Shown here: piece after piece, positions 18,383 through 25,763 of the stretch | Layout: every line of letters begins with the position of its first letter | Position numbering within the stretch: the stretch's first letter is position 1 | Source: Sphingobium sp. Z007 | Lineage (GTDB): Bacteria; Pseudomonadota; Alphaproteobacteria; Sphingomonadales; Sphingomonadaceae | Length of the DNA: 64,000 bases | Direction of reading: 5' to 3' | NCBI RefSeq assembly: GCF_900013425.1 | Contig: NZ_FBXK01000005.1 | Span: 992,001-1,056,000 of the forward strand | Program-made: the position numbers and the translations under genes | Notes under the pieces: generated by a model | Told to the model about the DNA's origin: nothing | The model's input: only the letters and a program-made list of their open reading frames with translations | Database searches by the model: none

Positions 18383-18543
18383 GCCTTCCTCAATGGGGAG
18401 CGCGCGGCGGGAGGGCAAGCCGCTTAACCCTGTTTAGGGCGCTTCCGCCTAACCCTTGGCCCCTAACCCTTGGCCCTTGACCCTATCCGCCCCATGGGCC
18501 AAGGCGCGGCCACGTAAATCAGCACTTTCGATAAGGACGTTTC

Positions 18544-19443
18544 GTGGCCGAAGGCAAAGCGCTTTCCTTCCAGGACCTGATCCTGACCCTCCATGCCTAT
18601 TGGGGGAAACAGGGCTGCGTCATTCTGCAACCCTATGACATGGAAGTCGGCGCGGGCACATTCCACCCCGCGACCACGCTGCGCGCGCTGGGGCCGCAGC
18701 CCTGGAACGCCGCCTATGTCCAGCCGAGCCGCCGGCCCACCGACGGCCGCTATGGCGAGAACCCCAACCGGTTGCAGCATTATTACCAATATCAGGTGAT
18801 CATGAAGCCCAGCCCGGCGAATTTGCAGGAACTCTATCTGGGCAGTCTGGTGGAGATCGGCATCGACCCGCTGGTCCATGACATTCGCTTTGTCGAGGAT
18901 GACTGGGAAAGCCCGACGCTGGGCGCCTGGGGGCTGGGCTGGGAAGTGTGGTGCGACGGCATGGAAGTCACGCAATTCACCTATTTTCAGCAGATGGGCG
19001 GATATGACTGCAAGCCGGTCGCAGGCGAGCTGACCTACGGGTTGGAGCGGCTCGCCATGTATATTCAGGGCGTCGACAGCGTGTACGACCTGAAATTCAA
19101 TGACGCCGGCGTCACCTATGGCGACGTGTTCCTGGCGAACGAGCAGCAGATGTCGAAATGGAATTTCGAGGTCGCCGATACCGACAAGCTGTTCCGCTGG
19201 TTCAAGGATTGCCAGGCCGAATATGCGCAATGCATCGAGGCGAACGTGCCGCTAGCCGCCTATGACCAGGCGATCAAGGCGAGCCATGTGTTCAACCTGC
19301 TACAGGCGCGCGGCGTGATTTCCGTGCAGGAGCGCGCCAGCTATATGGGCCAGGTGCGCGACATGGCGAAGGGCAGTTGCGAGGCGTGGATCGCCAGCAA
19401 TAGCGATGCGTGGAGCGCGAAATTTCCGGGGTGGGTGGCGTGA
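18544..19443 (+). CDS. glyQ: Glycyl-tRNA synthetase alpha subunit
   Basis: 299 aa from a GTG start. Catalytic subunit of the alpha2beta2 bacterial glycyl-tRNA synthetase, charging tRNA-Gly. The hallmark N-terminus [19 protein letters not shown], motif 2 region [20 protein letters not shown] and [20 protein letters not shown] are all present. The length is normal. It is followed by glyS after a 110-bp gap that holds a family B repeat; in most relatives the two genes are almost contiguous. Confidence 0.98.
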   Translation: MAEGKALSFQDLILTLHAYWGKQGCVILQPYDMEVGAGTFHPATTLRALGPQPWNAAYVQPSRRPTDGRYGENPNRLQHYYQYQVIMKPSPANLQELYLGSLVEIGIDPLVHDIRFVEDDWESPTLGAWGLGWEVWCDGMEVTQFTYFQQMGGYDCKPVAGELTYGLERLAMYIQGVDSVYDLKFNDAGVTYGDVFLANEQQMSKWNFEVADTDKLFRWFKDCQAEYAQCIEANVPLAAYDQAIKASHVFNLLQARGVISVQERASYMGQVRDMAKGSCEAWIASNSDAWSAKFPGWVA

Positions 19444-19460
19444 TGATAAAAACTATTTCC

Positions 19461-19540
19461 GTCATCCCAGCGAAGGCTGGGATCTCGTGCGTGATGCGGT
19501 GCGCCATCCGGCCTGAGGCCCCAGCCTCCGCTGGGGCATC
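19461..19540. repeat. REP-like palindromic repeat, family B copy 2
   Basis: GTCATCCCAGCGAAGGCTGG at 19461 is inverted against CCCCAGCCTCCGCTGGGGC near 19519-19537. It lies between glyQ and glyS; its right flank runs directly into GGAGG, the glyS ribosome-binding site. Confidence 0.88.
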
Positions 19541-19552
19541 GGAGGAAATCCT

Positions 19553-21979
19553 GTGAAGGATTTCCTCCTCGAACTGCGCTGCGAGGAAATTCCCGCGCGT
19601 ATGCAATTGAAGGCGTCGGACGATCTGGCGCGGCTGTTCAGCGAAGAACTGGGCAAGGCTGGGCTGACACCCGCCGCGATCGAGAGTTTCGTGACGCCAC
19701 GTCGATTGGCGCTGATCGCGCGCGACCTGCCGCTCGAAACCGCGGCGGTGAGCGAGGAGTTCAAGGGGCCGCGCACATCCGCGCCGGCCCAGGCGCTCGA
19801 AGGCTTTTTGCGCAAGACCGGCCTGACCCACGACCAGTTGGAAGACCGGGACGGCGTGTGGTTCGGGCAAGTGAACAAGCCTGGTCGCGCGACCATGGAT
19901 GTGTTGGCGCAGGCCGTGCCCGCCGTCATCCGCGCCTTTCCCTGGCCCAAGGCGATGCGCTGGGGCGTCGCCAGCCAGACGACCGAGAGCCTGCGCTGGG
20001 TCCGCCCGTTGCAGGGCATCGTCGCGATCTTCGGCGAGCAACTGGTCGATATCGCGGTGGAGGATGTGCGGTCGGGCTATGCGACGCTGGGGCATCGTTT
20101 CCATCATCCCGGCGCGATCACCATCGGCGGCGCGGACGATTATGTCGAAAAGCTGCGCGCCTGCCATGTGATCGTTAGCCATCAGGAGCGGCAGGCGATC
20201 ATCGCGGAGAAGGCGGCGAAGGCCGCTGCGGCGCATGGCTACACCGTGATCGAGGACAAGGGACTGGTTGCGGAGAATGCGGGGCTGACCGAATGGCCGG
20301 TGCCGCTGCTGGGCGATTTCGATCCCGCGTTTCTGGAAGTGCCGCCGGAGGTTATTCAGCTAACGCTGCGCATCAACCAGAAATATTTCGTGCTGCGCGA
20401 CGCGGGCGGGAAACTGGCGCCTGCTTTCATCTGCACCGCCAATATCGAGGCGAAGGATGGCGGCGCGGCGATCATCGCGGGCAACCGCAAGGTGCTGGCC
20501 GCGCGGCTGAGCGATGCCCGCTTCTTCTGGGAGCAGGATCGCAAGACCGCGTTGGTGGACCATGCAAAGAAGCTGGAGCGGATTACGTTTCACGAGAAGC
20601 TGGGGACGGTCGCCGACAAGGTCGAGCGGGTCGCCAAGCTGGCGCGGTGGCTGGTGGAGGAGGGGATTGTCACCTCTGGAACCCTCTCCCTTGAGGGAGA
20701 GGGCAGGGAGAGGGTGCTCGACGCGGATTACGTGCACGGCACTGGCGTCGAACCCCCTCACCCCAGCCCTCTCCCCCATGGGGAGAGGGAGCAACTTGCT
20801 GACCTCGCCGAACAGGCCGCGCGCCTGTGCAAGGCTGACCTCGTCACCGAAATGGTCGGCGAGTTCCCCGAATTGCAGGGCGTCATGGGCGGCTATTACG
20901 CCCGCGCGGAAGGCTTGCCCGATACCGTGGCCGACGCGATCCGCGACCATTATAAGCCGGTCGGGCAGGGCGATGATGTTCCGAGTGCGCCGGTGACGGT
21001 GGCGGTGAGTTTGGCGGATAAGCTGGATACGCTGTCTTGCTTTTTTGCAGTTGATGAGAGACCCACTGGGTCGAAAGATCCGTTTGCGATAAGACGGGCT
21101 GCATTGGCTATTATCGAATTGATTGGTCGAAACAGTTTGCGTTTGGGGCTTCGTGCGCCGGCTTCAGCGATTTGGTTGCAAGCAAGGAAGCATTCTTACG
21201 TTGACGAATTTCAAGCGCCGTTTGCCGACCAAGCGCTACAGATGGAATATGTCGGCGCGCCGTTTGAATATTTCCGTCAACTCCGTCGCTCCAAGCTAAA
21301 CATGGGTCGGCATTTGCCTGCTGATAAAGTGAAAGAGATGGAAGCGATTGCGGCGGAAGAATTTGATAAAAATGTCGCCGTTTATACCCTGTACGATGCT
21401 GCAATTTCTGATTTTTTCGCCGACCGCCTCAAGGTCCAACAGAAGGAAGCGGGCGTCCGTCACGACCTGATCGACGCGGTGTTTGCGCTTGGGGGCGAGG
21501 ATGATCTCGTCCGCCTGCTCGCGCGCGTTCATGCGTTGCAGTCCTTCGTCGCGACAGATGATGGCGCGAACCTGCTTGCGGGGTACAAGCGGGCGGCTAA
21601 TATTCTCAAGAAGGAGGGGGCTGGGCAAGCCAGTGCTCCTGCGCACGCAGGAGCCCAGGGCGACGAAGCGCTATCTGGCCCTGGGCTCCTGCCTTCGCAG
21701 GAGCACGGCGCGTTTGATTACACCCCCGAACCCGCCGAAGCCGCGCTCATCGCCGCGCTGGACGCTGCCGAACCGCGCGCGGCGCAGGCTGTGGCCGACG
21801 AGCGGTTCGAGGACGCCATGACCGCGCTTGCCACATTGCGTGCGCCGATCGACGCTTTCTTCGAAACCGTCACCGTGAACGACGCCGATCCGGCCAAGCG
21901 GGCGGCGCGTCTGGCGCTGCTCGACCGGGTGCGGGCGGCGGTGCATGGCGTGGCGGACTTTTCGAAAATTGCGGGGTGA
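19553..21979 (+). CDS. glyS: Glycyl-tRNA synthetase beta subunit, with two in-frame repeat insertions
   Basis: 808 aa, clearly longer than the usual size of about 690-700. Beta subunit needed for tRNA-Gly binding; DFLLELRCEEIPARM is the family start, and the C-terminal anticodon-binding domain ends in ADPAKRAARLALLDRVR. A GTG start follows GGAGG by seven bases. Two insertions are visible. The first (nt 20678-20791) encodes a proline/glycine-rich loop between ARWLVEEG and LADLAEQAARL. The second (21629-21708) encodes AGQASAPAHAGAQGD and more, before DYTPEPAEAAL. Both are translated palindromic repeats and neither breaks the frame. Between about 21010 and 21425 the gene switches to AT-rich, rare-codon DNA while the protein stays canonical. 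Confidence 0.97.
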   Translation: MKDFLLELRCEEIPARMQLKASDDLARLFSEELGKAGLTPAAIESFVTPRRLALIARDLPLETAAVSEEFKGPRTSAPAQALEGFLRKTGLTHDQLEDRDGVWFGQVNKPGRATMDVLAQAVPAVIRAFPWPKAMRWGVASQTTESLRWVRPLQGIVAIFGEQLVDIAVEDVRSGYATLGHRFHHPGAITIGGADDYVEKLRACHVIVSHQERQAIIAEKAAKAAAAHGYTVIEDKGLVAENAGLTEWPVPLLGDFDPAFLEVPPEVIQLTLRINQKYFVLRDAGGKLAPAFICTANIEAKDGGAAIIAGNRKVLAARLSDARFFWEQDRKTALVDHAKKLERITFHEKLGTVADKVERVAKLARWLVEEGIVTSGTLSLEGEGRERVLDADYVHGTGVEPPHPSPLPHGEREQLADLAEQAARLCKADLVTEMVGEFPELQGVMGGYYARAEGLPDTVADAIRDHYKPVGQGDDVPSAPVTVAVSLADKLDTLSCFFAVDERPTGSKDPFAIRRAALAIIELIGRNSLRLGLRAPASAIWLQARKHSYVDEFQAPFADQALQMEYVGAPFEYFRQLRRSKLNMGRHLPADKVKEMEAIAAEEFDKNVAVYTLYDAAISDFFADRLKVQQKEAGVRHDLIDAVFALGGEDDLVRLLARVHALQSFVATDDGANLLAGYKRAANILKKEGAGQASAPAHAGAQGDEALSGPGLLPSQEHGAFDYTPEPAEAALIAALDAAEPRAAQAVADERFEDAMTALATLRAPIDAFFETVTVNDADPAKRAARLALLDRVRAAVHGVADFSKIAG
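20678..20791. repeat. REP-like repeat inserted in glyS, family C copy 1
   Basis: Two perfect hairpins, CCCTCTCCC-TTGA-GGGAGAGGG (20682-20703) and CCCTCTCCC-CCATG-GGGAGAGGG (20767-20789), flank a linker of about 60 bp. The element is translated in frame within glyS, adding roughly 38-45 residues. Confidence 0.9.
21629..21708. repeat. REP-like repeat inserted in glyS, family C copy 2
   Basis: Hairpins GCTCCTGC-GCAC-GCAGGAGC (21635-21654) and GCTCCTGC-CTTC-GCAGGAGC (21685-21704), with the arms GAGCCCAGGG and CCCTGGGCTC also inverted to each other. Its sequence is distinct from copy 1, but it is likewise read in frame. Confidence 0.9.
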
Positions 21980-22064
21980 GGGATAAGTCGGACATATCCG
22001 CCTATAAAAATGACGGAATGACGACAAAATCCTGATAAAGGCGGGTGCAATATGCGCCTGTCTT

Positions 22065-22093
22065 TTGTAAAGACTGCTGCAGCGCACAATATT
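22065..22093 (+). promoter_or_regulatory. Candidate ppdK promoter
   Basis: TTGTAA (22065-22070) and AATATT (22088-22093) with a 17-bp spacer. The -35 lies in a perfect inverted repeat GTCTTT-TGT-AAAGAC (22060-22074). The predicted start would be about 10 bp ahead of the GGAGAG ribosome site. Confidence 0.4.
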
Positions 22094-22125
22094 CACGGCA
22101 ATCAGTGCAGGGAGAGCCGGATACT

Positions 22126-24825
22126 ATGGTTACTACGGAAGAGGCCATCATGAACAGCACCGCGACGCGTTATGTCTATCGTTTCGGCGGCGGTGTGGAT
22201 GATGGCGGGCAGGGCGACCGGAACCTGCTGGGCGGCAAGGGCGCGAACCTCGATGGCATGGCCGCGATCGGCCTGCCGGTGCCGCCGGGCTTCACCATCA
22301 CGACCGCCATGTGCACCCGCTATTATGAAGATGGCGGCCAATATCCCGAAAGCCTGAACGCCGAAGTCGCCAATGGCATCGCCCATATCGAGGGGATCAC
22401 CAGCAAGACGTTCGGCAACCCTGCCGATCCGTTGCTGGTGTCGGTCCGTTCGGGCGCGCGCGCGTCGATGCCGGGCATGATGGACACGGTGCTGAACCTG
22501 GGCCTCAACGACGAAACCGTTATCGGCCTGGCCAACACGTCGGGCGACGAGCGGTTCGCCTGGGACAGCTATCGCCGCTTCATCCAGATGTATTCGGACG
22601 TGGTGCTGGAACTGGACCATGGCGCGTTCGAGGAAGCGCTGGAGATCGCCAAGGAAGATAATGGCTATACGCTCGACACCGAGCTGACGGCCGACGATTG
22701 GAAGGCGCTGGTCGCCGAATATAAGGCGCTGGTGCAGAAGCTGTGGAACAAGCCCTTCCCGCAGGATGTGCATGACCAGTTGTGGGGCGCGATTTCGGCC
22801 GTGTTCGGTTCCTGGCAGTCGGAGCGGGCGAAGGTCTATCGCCGCCTGAACAACATCCCCGGCGAATGGGGCACCGCCGTCAATGTGCAGGCGATGGTGT
22901 TCGGCAATATGGGCGAAACCTCCGCGACGGGCGTGGCGTTCACGCGCGATCCCTCGACCGGCGAGAACGCCTATTATGGCGAATATCTGATCAACGCGCA
23001 GGGCGAGGATGTCGTCGCGGGCATCCGCACGCCGCAATATCTGACCAAGGCCGCGCGCGAGCGGGCCGGGGCCAAGCCTCTGTCGATGGAAGAGGCGATG
23101 CCGGAGACCTATGCCGAATTGGCGAACGTCTTCCAAATCCTGGAAACCCATTATCGCGACATGCAGGATATCGAATTCACGGTGCAGCAGGGCAAGCTGT
23201 GGATGCTCCAGACCCGGTCGGGCAAGCGCACCGCCAAGGCGGCGCTGAAGATGGCCGTTGACATGGCGCATGAAGGCCTCATCACCGAGGAAGAGGCGGT
23301 CGCCCGCGTCGATCCCGCCGCGCTCGATCAGTTGCTGCACCCCACGCTCGATCCCAAGGCGCCGCGCGATGTGCTGACCAAGGGGCTGCCGGCGTCGCCG
23401 GGCGCTGCTTCGGGCGCAATCGTGTTCGATGCCGACACCGCCGAACGGCGCGCCGAAATGGGCGATGCCGTCATCCTGGTGCGCGTGGAAACCAGCCCGG
23501 AAGATATTCATGGCATGCATGCGGCCAAGGGCATCCTGACCGCGCGCGGCGGCATGACGAGCCACGCCGCTGTCGTGGCGCGCGGTATGGGCCGTCCCTG
23601 CGTTTCGGGCGCGGGCGGTATTTCGATCGACAACAAGACCAAGATATTGCGCGTCGGTGGCCGCGAGTTGAAGGAAGGCGACATCCTGACCATCGACGGG
23701 TCGACCGGCGAAGTGATGGCGGGCGAAGTGCCGACCGTGCAGCCCGAACTGGCCGGCGATTTCGGCGTGCTGATGGTGTGGGCCGACAAGGTCCGCCGCC
23801 TGAAGGTGCGCGCCAACGCCGAAACGCCGCAGGACTGCAAGGTCGCGCGGGAATTCGGCGCGGAAGGCGTGGGGCTGTGCCGCACCGAACATATGTTCTT
23901 CGACGCGGCGCGCATCACCGCGGTCCGCGAAATGATCCTGGCCGACAGCGAGAAGGGCCGCCGCGTCGCGCTCGACAAGCTGCTGCCGGAACAGCGGGAC
24001 GATTTCGCGCAGATCTTCATGGTGATGGCGGGCCTGCCCGTCACCATCCGCCTGCTCGATCCGCCGCTGCACGAATTCCTGCCGCATGGCGAAGCGGAGT
24101 TTGAGGACGTGGCCAAGGCGGCGGGCGTCAGCGTCGATACGCTCAAGCGCCGGGCGAACGAACTGCACGAGTTCAACCCGATGCTGGGCCATCGCGGGTG
24201 CCGCCTGGGCGTGACCTATCCCGAAATCTACGAGATGCAGGCGCGCGCGATCTTCGAAGCCGCTTTGATCGTCAAGGCGCGGGGCGGCGAGGCGCCGATC
24301 CCCGAAGTCATGATCCCGCTGGTCGCCACCCGGAAAGAGCTGGAGTTGATGAAGGCGATCGTGGATCGCGTTGCGGCCGACGTGTTCAAGGAGCAGGGCG
24401 AGAGCGTCGAGTATCTGGTCGGCACGATGATCGAACTGCCGCGCGCGGCATTGAAAGCAGGGGAGATCGCGGAAGTCGGGGAGTTCTTCTCCTTCGGCAC
24501 CAATGACCTGACGCAGACGACGATCGGCATCAGCCGCGACGACGCCGGCCGGTTCCTGACGCAATATGTGGACAAGGGCATTTTCGCCCGCGATCCCTTC
24601 GTCAGCATCGACGTTGAGGGTGTGGGCGAACTGATCGAGATCGCGGCAGAGCGCGGCCGCAAGACCCGTCCCGACATCAAGCTCGGCATTTGCGGCGAAC
24701 ATGGCGGCGATCCGGCCTCGATCGCCTTCTGTGAGGCGACCGGCCTGGATTATGTGTCGGCTTCGCCCTACCGCGTGCCGATCGCCCGGCTGGCCGCGGC
24801 GCAGGCGGCGCTCGCCCGTAAGTGA
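22126..24825 (+). CDS. ppdK: Pyruvate, phosphate dikinase
   Basis: 899 aa from the ATG at 22126, placed nine bases after GGAGAG; alternatives are 22045 and 22150. It interconverts pyruvate, ATP and phosphate with PEP, AMP and PPi and so links glycolysis and gluconeogenesis. Domains in order are the ATP-grasp nucleotide-binding part (LLGGKGANLDGMAAIGLPVPPG; SVRSGARASMPGMMDT), the phosphohistidine domain with GGMTSHAAVVARGMGRPC (His about residue 480), and the PEP-binding barrel ending in FGTNDLTQTTIGISRDDA and GICGEHGGDP with the catalytic Cys. A strong terminator follows directly. It is separated from glyS by about 150 bp containing its own promoter candidate. Confidence 0.98.
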   Translation: MVTTEEAIMNSTATRYVYRFGGGVDDGGQGDRNLLGGKGANLDGMAAIGLPVPPGFTITTAMCTRYYEDGGQYPESLNAEVANGIAHIEGITSKTFGNPADPLLVSVRSGARASMPGMMDTVLNLGLNDETVIGLANTSGDERFAWDSYRRFIQMYSDVVLELDHGAFEEALEIAKEDNGYTLDTELTADDWKALVAEYKALVQKLWNKPFPQDVHDQLWGAISAVFGSWQSERAKVYRRLNNIPGEWGTAVNVQAMVFGNMGETSATGVAFTRDPSTGENAYYGEYLINAQGEDVVAGIRTPQYLTKAARERAGAKPLSMEEAMPETYAELANVFQILETHYRDMQDIEFTVQQGKLWMLQTRSGKRTAKAALKMAVDMAHEGLITEEEAVARVDPAALDQLLHPTLDPKAPRDVLTKGLPASPGAASGAIVFDADTAERRAEMGDAVILVRVETSPEDIHGMHAAKGILTARGGMTSHAAVVARGMGRPCVSGAGGISIDNKTKILRVGGRELKEGDILTIDGSTGEVMAGEVPTVQPELAGDFGVLMVWADKVRRLKVRANAETPQDCKVAREFGAEGVGLCRTEHMFFDAARITAVREMILADSEKGRRVALDKLLPEQRDDFAQIFMVMAGLPVTIRLLDPPLHEFLPHGEAEFEDVAKAAGVSVDTLKRRANELHEFNPMLGHRGCRLGVTYPEIYEMQARAIFEAALIVKARGGEAPIPEVMIPLVATRKELELMKAIVDRVAADVFKEQGESVEYLVGTMIELPRAALKAGEIAEVGEFFSFGTNDLTQTTIGISRDDAGRFLTQYVDKGIFARDPFVSIDVEGVGELIEIAAERGRKTRPDIKLGICGEHGGDPASIAFCEATGLDYVSASPYRVPIARLAAAQAALARK

Positions 24826-24835
24826 ATGCGAAGAG

Positions 24836-24864
24836 GGGCGGGGCATCAACCCCGCCCTTTTTTT
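24836..24864 (+). terminator. Rho-independent terminator of ppdK
   Basis: GGGCGGGG-CATCAA-CCCCGCCC followed by seven T. It abuts the stop codon of the convergent gene. Confidence 0.88.
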
Positions 24865-25361
24865 CAGTGCGATCCGGTCAGGCGGCTAAGCAGGCCGGGC
24901 TTGCTGCCGTCCCGGTCCAGCGCCAGCGCCTGGCCGCGCCAGTCCTCCTGCGCGATGGTGCCGGGTTTCAGCCCCAAGCGTGCCTCCAGGGTCGCTTCCT
25001 GCTCGGCATCGAGGGCGGCTATCTGGCTGTAGCGTTGATACCCCACATCGTTCAGCGCGACTTCCTGCGCCTGGCTCACGCCGCTGATCCTGCTCAGATC
25101 GTCCCGGCCATGGGCTGTCCCCGCGGCCGTCGTGGCAGCGCCGGCGGCAATCGGGGCGGTTGATTGGCGTTCCAGTTCGGCGATCCGCGCATGGGCGGCC
25201 TCCAGGCGGGCGTCGCGATCCTTGACAGCGCTGCGATGGACCGCCTGTTCGTCGTGCCAAGCCCGGCGATATTTGCCGCGTCCGCTCATCATCAGGCCAA
25301 AGACGATGCCGATCGCCAGTGCGATCAACAGCAAGGCCAGGTCGTTCAAAGTAAAGGTCAT
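24864..25361 (-). CDS. Membrane-anchored protein with helix-hairpin-helix-like C-terminal domain
   Basis: 165 aa from the ATG at 25361, preceded by GGAAGGAGAA; the frame is open further upstream but without a comparable site. One N-terminal transmembrane helix (LLLIALAIGIVFGLMM, about residues 10-26) is followed by a charged, probably coiled-coil stretch (residues about 35-70). A C-terminal domain (DDLSRISGVSQAQEVALNDVG and onward) resembles the small HhH-like domains found in alphaproteobacterial proteins loosely annotated as predicted 5' DNA nuclease or DUF4332-like. The domain may bind DNA or protein; no catalytic residues are seen. It converges on ppdK. Confidence 0.75.
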   Translation of the reverse strand: MTFTLNDLALLLIALAIGIVFGLMMSGRGKYRRAWHDEQAVHRSAVKDRDARLEAAHARIAELERQSTAPIAAGAATTAAGTAHGRDDLSRISGVSQAQEVALNDVGYQRYSQIAALDAEQEATLEARLGLKPGTIAQEDWRGQALALDRDGSKPGLLSRLTGSH

Positions 25362-25459
25362 GGCGGGTTCTCCTTCCCGTCCGAACGGCGCAGCATCGCA
25401 AAAGTTGCCGCATATTCGTTCCGGGGCTGAAACAGGTCGCAAAAGTGCAAAAAAGGGGC

Positions 25460-25488
25460 TTGCCCAATCGGCCGGGCGCTTCTATCTG
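25460..25488 (+). promoter_or_regulatory. Promoter of the tRNA-Arg pair
   Basis: TTGCCC (25460-25465) and TATCTG (25483-25488) with a 17-bp spacer; initiation would fall about five bases before the first tRNA. A GC-tolerant -10 is usual in this group. Confidence 0.6.
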
Positions 25489-25499
25489 CGCGTCTCCAC

Positions 25500-25576
25500 G
25501 CACCCATAGCTCAGCTGGATAGAGCATCAGACTACGAATCTGAGGGTCGGGCGTTCGAATCGCTCTGGGTGCACCA
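25500..25576 (+). tRNA. tRNA-Arg (anticodon ACG), copy 1
   Basis: 77 nt. The acceptor stem GCACCCA pairs with TGGGTGC; the D arm is AGCTCAGCTGGATAGAGC; the anticodon stem-loop TCAGA-CTACGAA-TCTGA gives anticodon ACG; the T arm contains GTTCGAATC; the CCA end is encoded. The A34 is normally converted to inosine to read CGU, CGC and CGA. Confidence 0.97.
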
Positions 25577-25634
25577 TTTATTCCGAAGGGCTTTTGGTCC
25601 GGGCTTATAGCCGCGGCTTGATTGTCTTTCGTTT

Positions 25635-25711
25635 GCACCCATAGCTCAGCTGGATAGAGCATCAGACTACGAATCTGAGGGTCGGGCGTTCGAATCGCTC
25701 TGGGTGCACCA
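25635..25711 (+). tRNA. tRNA-Arg (anticodon ACG), copy 2
   Basis: Identical to copy 1 over all 77 nt, 58 bp downstream, also with an encoded CCA. No separate promoter is evident in the spacer, so the two are probably cut from one transcript that ends at the hairpin at 25728-25754. Confidence 0.97.
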
Positions 25712-25727
25712 TCTTTCGATCGAATAG

Positions 25728-25754
25728 AAAGGCGGCGTCTGGCCGCCTTTTTTG
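25728..25754 (+). terminator. Rho-independent terminator of the tRNA-Arg pair
   Basis: AAAGGCGGC-GTCTG-GCCGCCTTT followed by further T. It points along the tRNA transcript and lies between the tRNAs and the convergent cobQ stop. Confidence 0.85.
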
Positions 25755-25763
25755 TGTCCGGCT

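Noticed and set aside
19553..21979. glyS as a pseudogene because of its insertions
   Set aside because: The frame is unbroken through both repeats and all conserved blocks remain, so a functional gene is more likely.
22102..24849. 915-codon open frame antisense to ppdK
   Set aside because: High GC leaves long antisense frames open; it has no family features and is rich in His, Arg and Gln, typical of a shadow of a conserved gene on the other strand.
25500..25711. Duplicate tRNA as att sites of an integrated element
   Set aside because: Both copies are full-length and only 58 bp apart, with no integrase or cargo between them.
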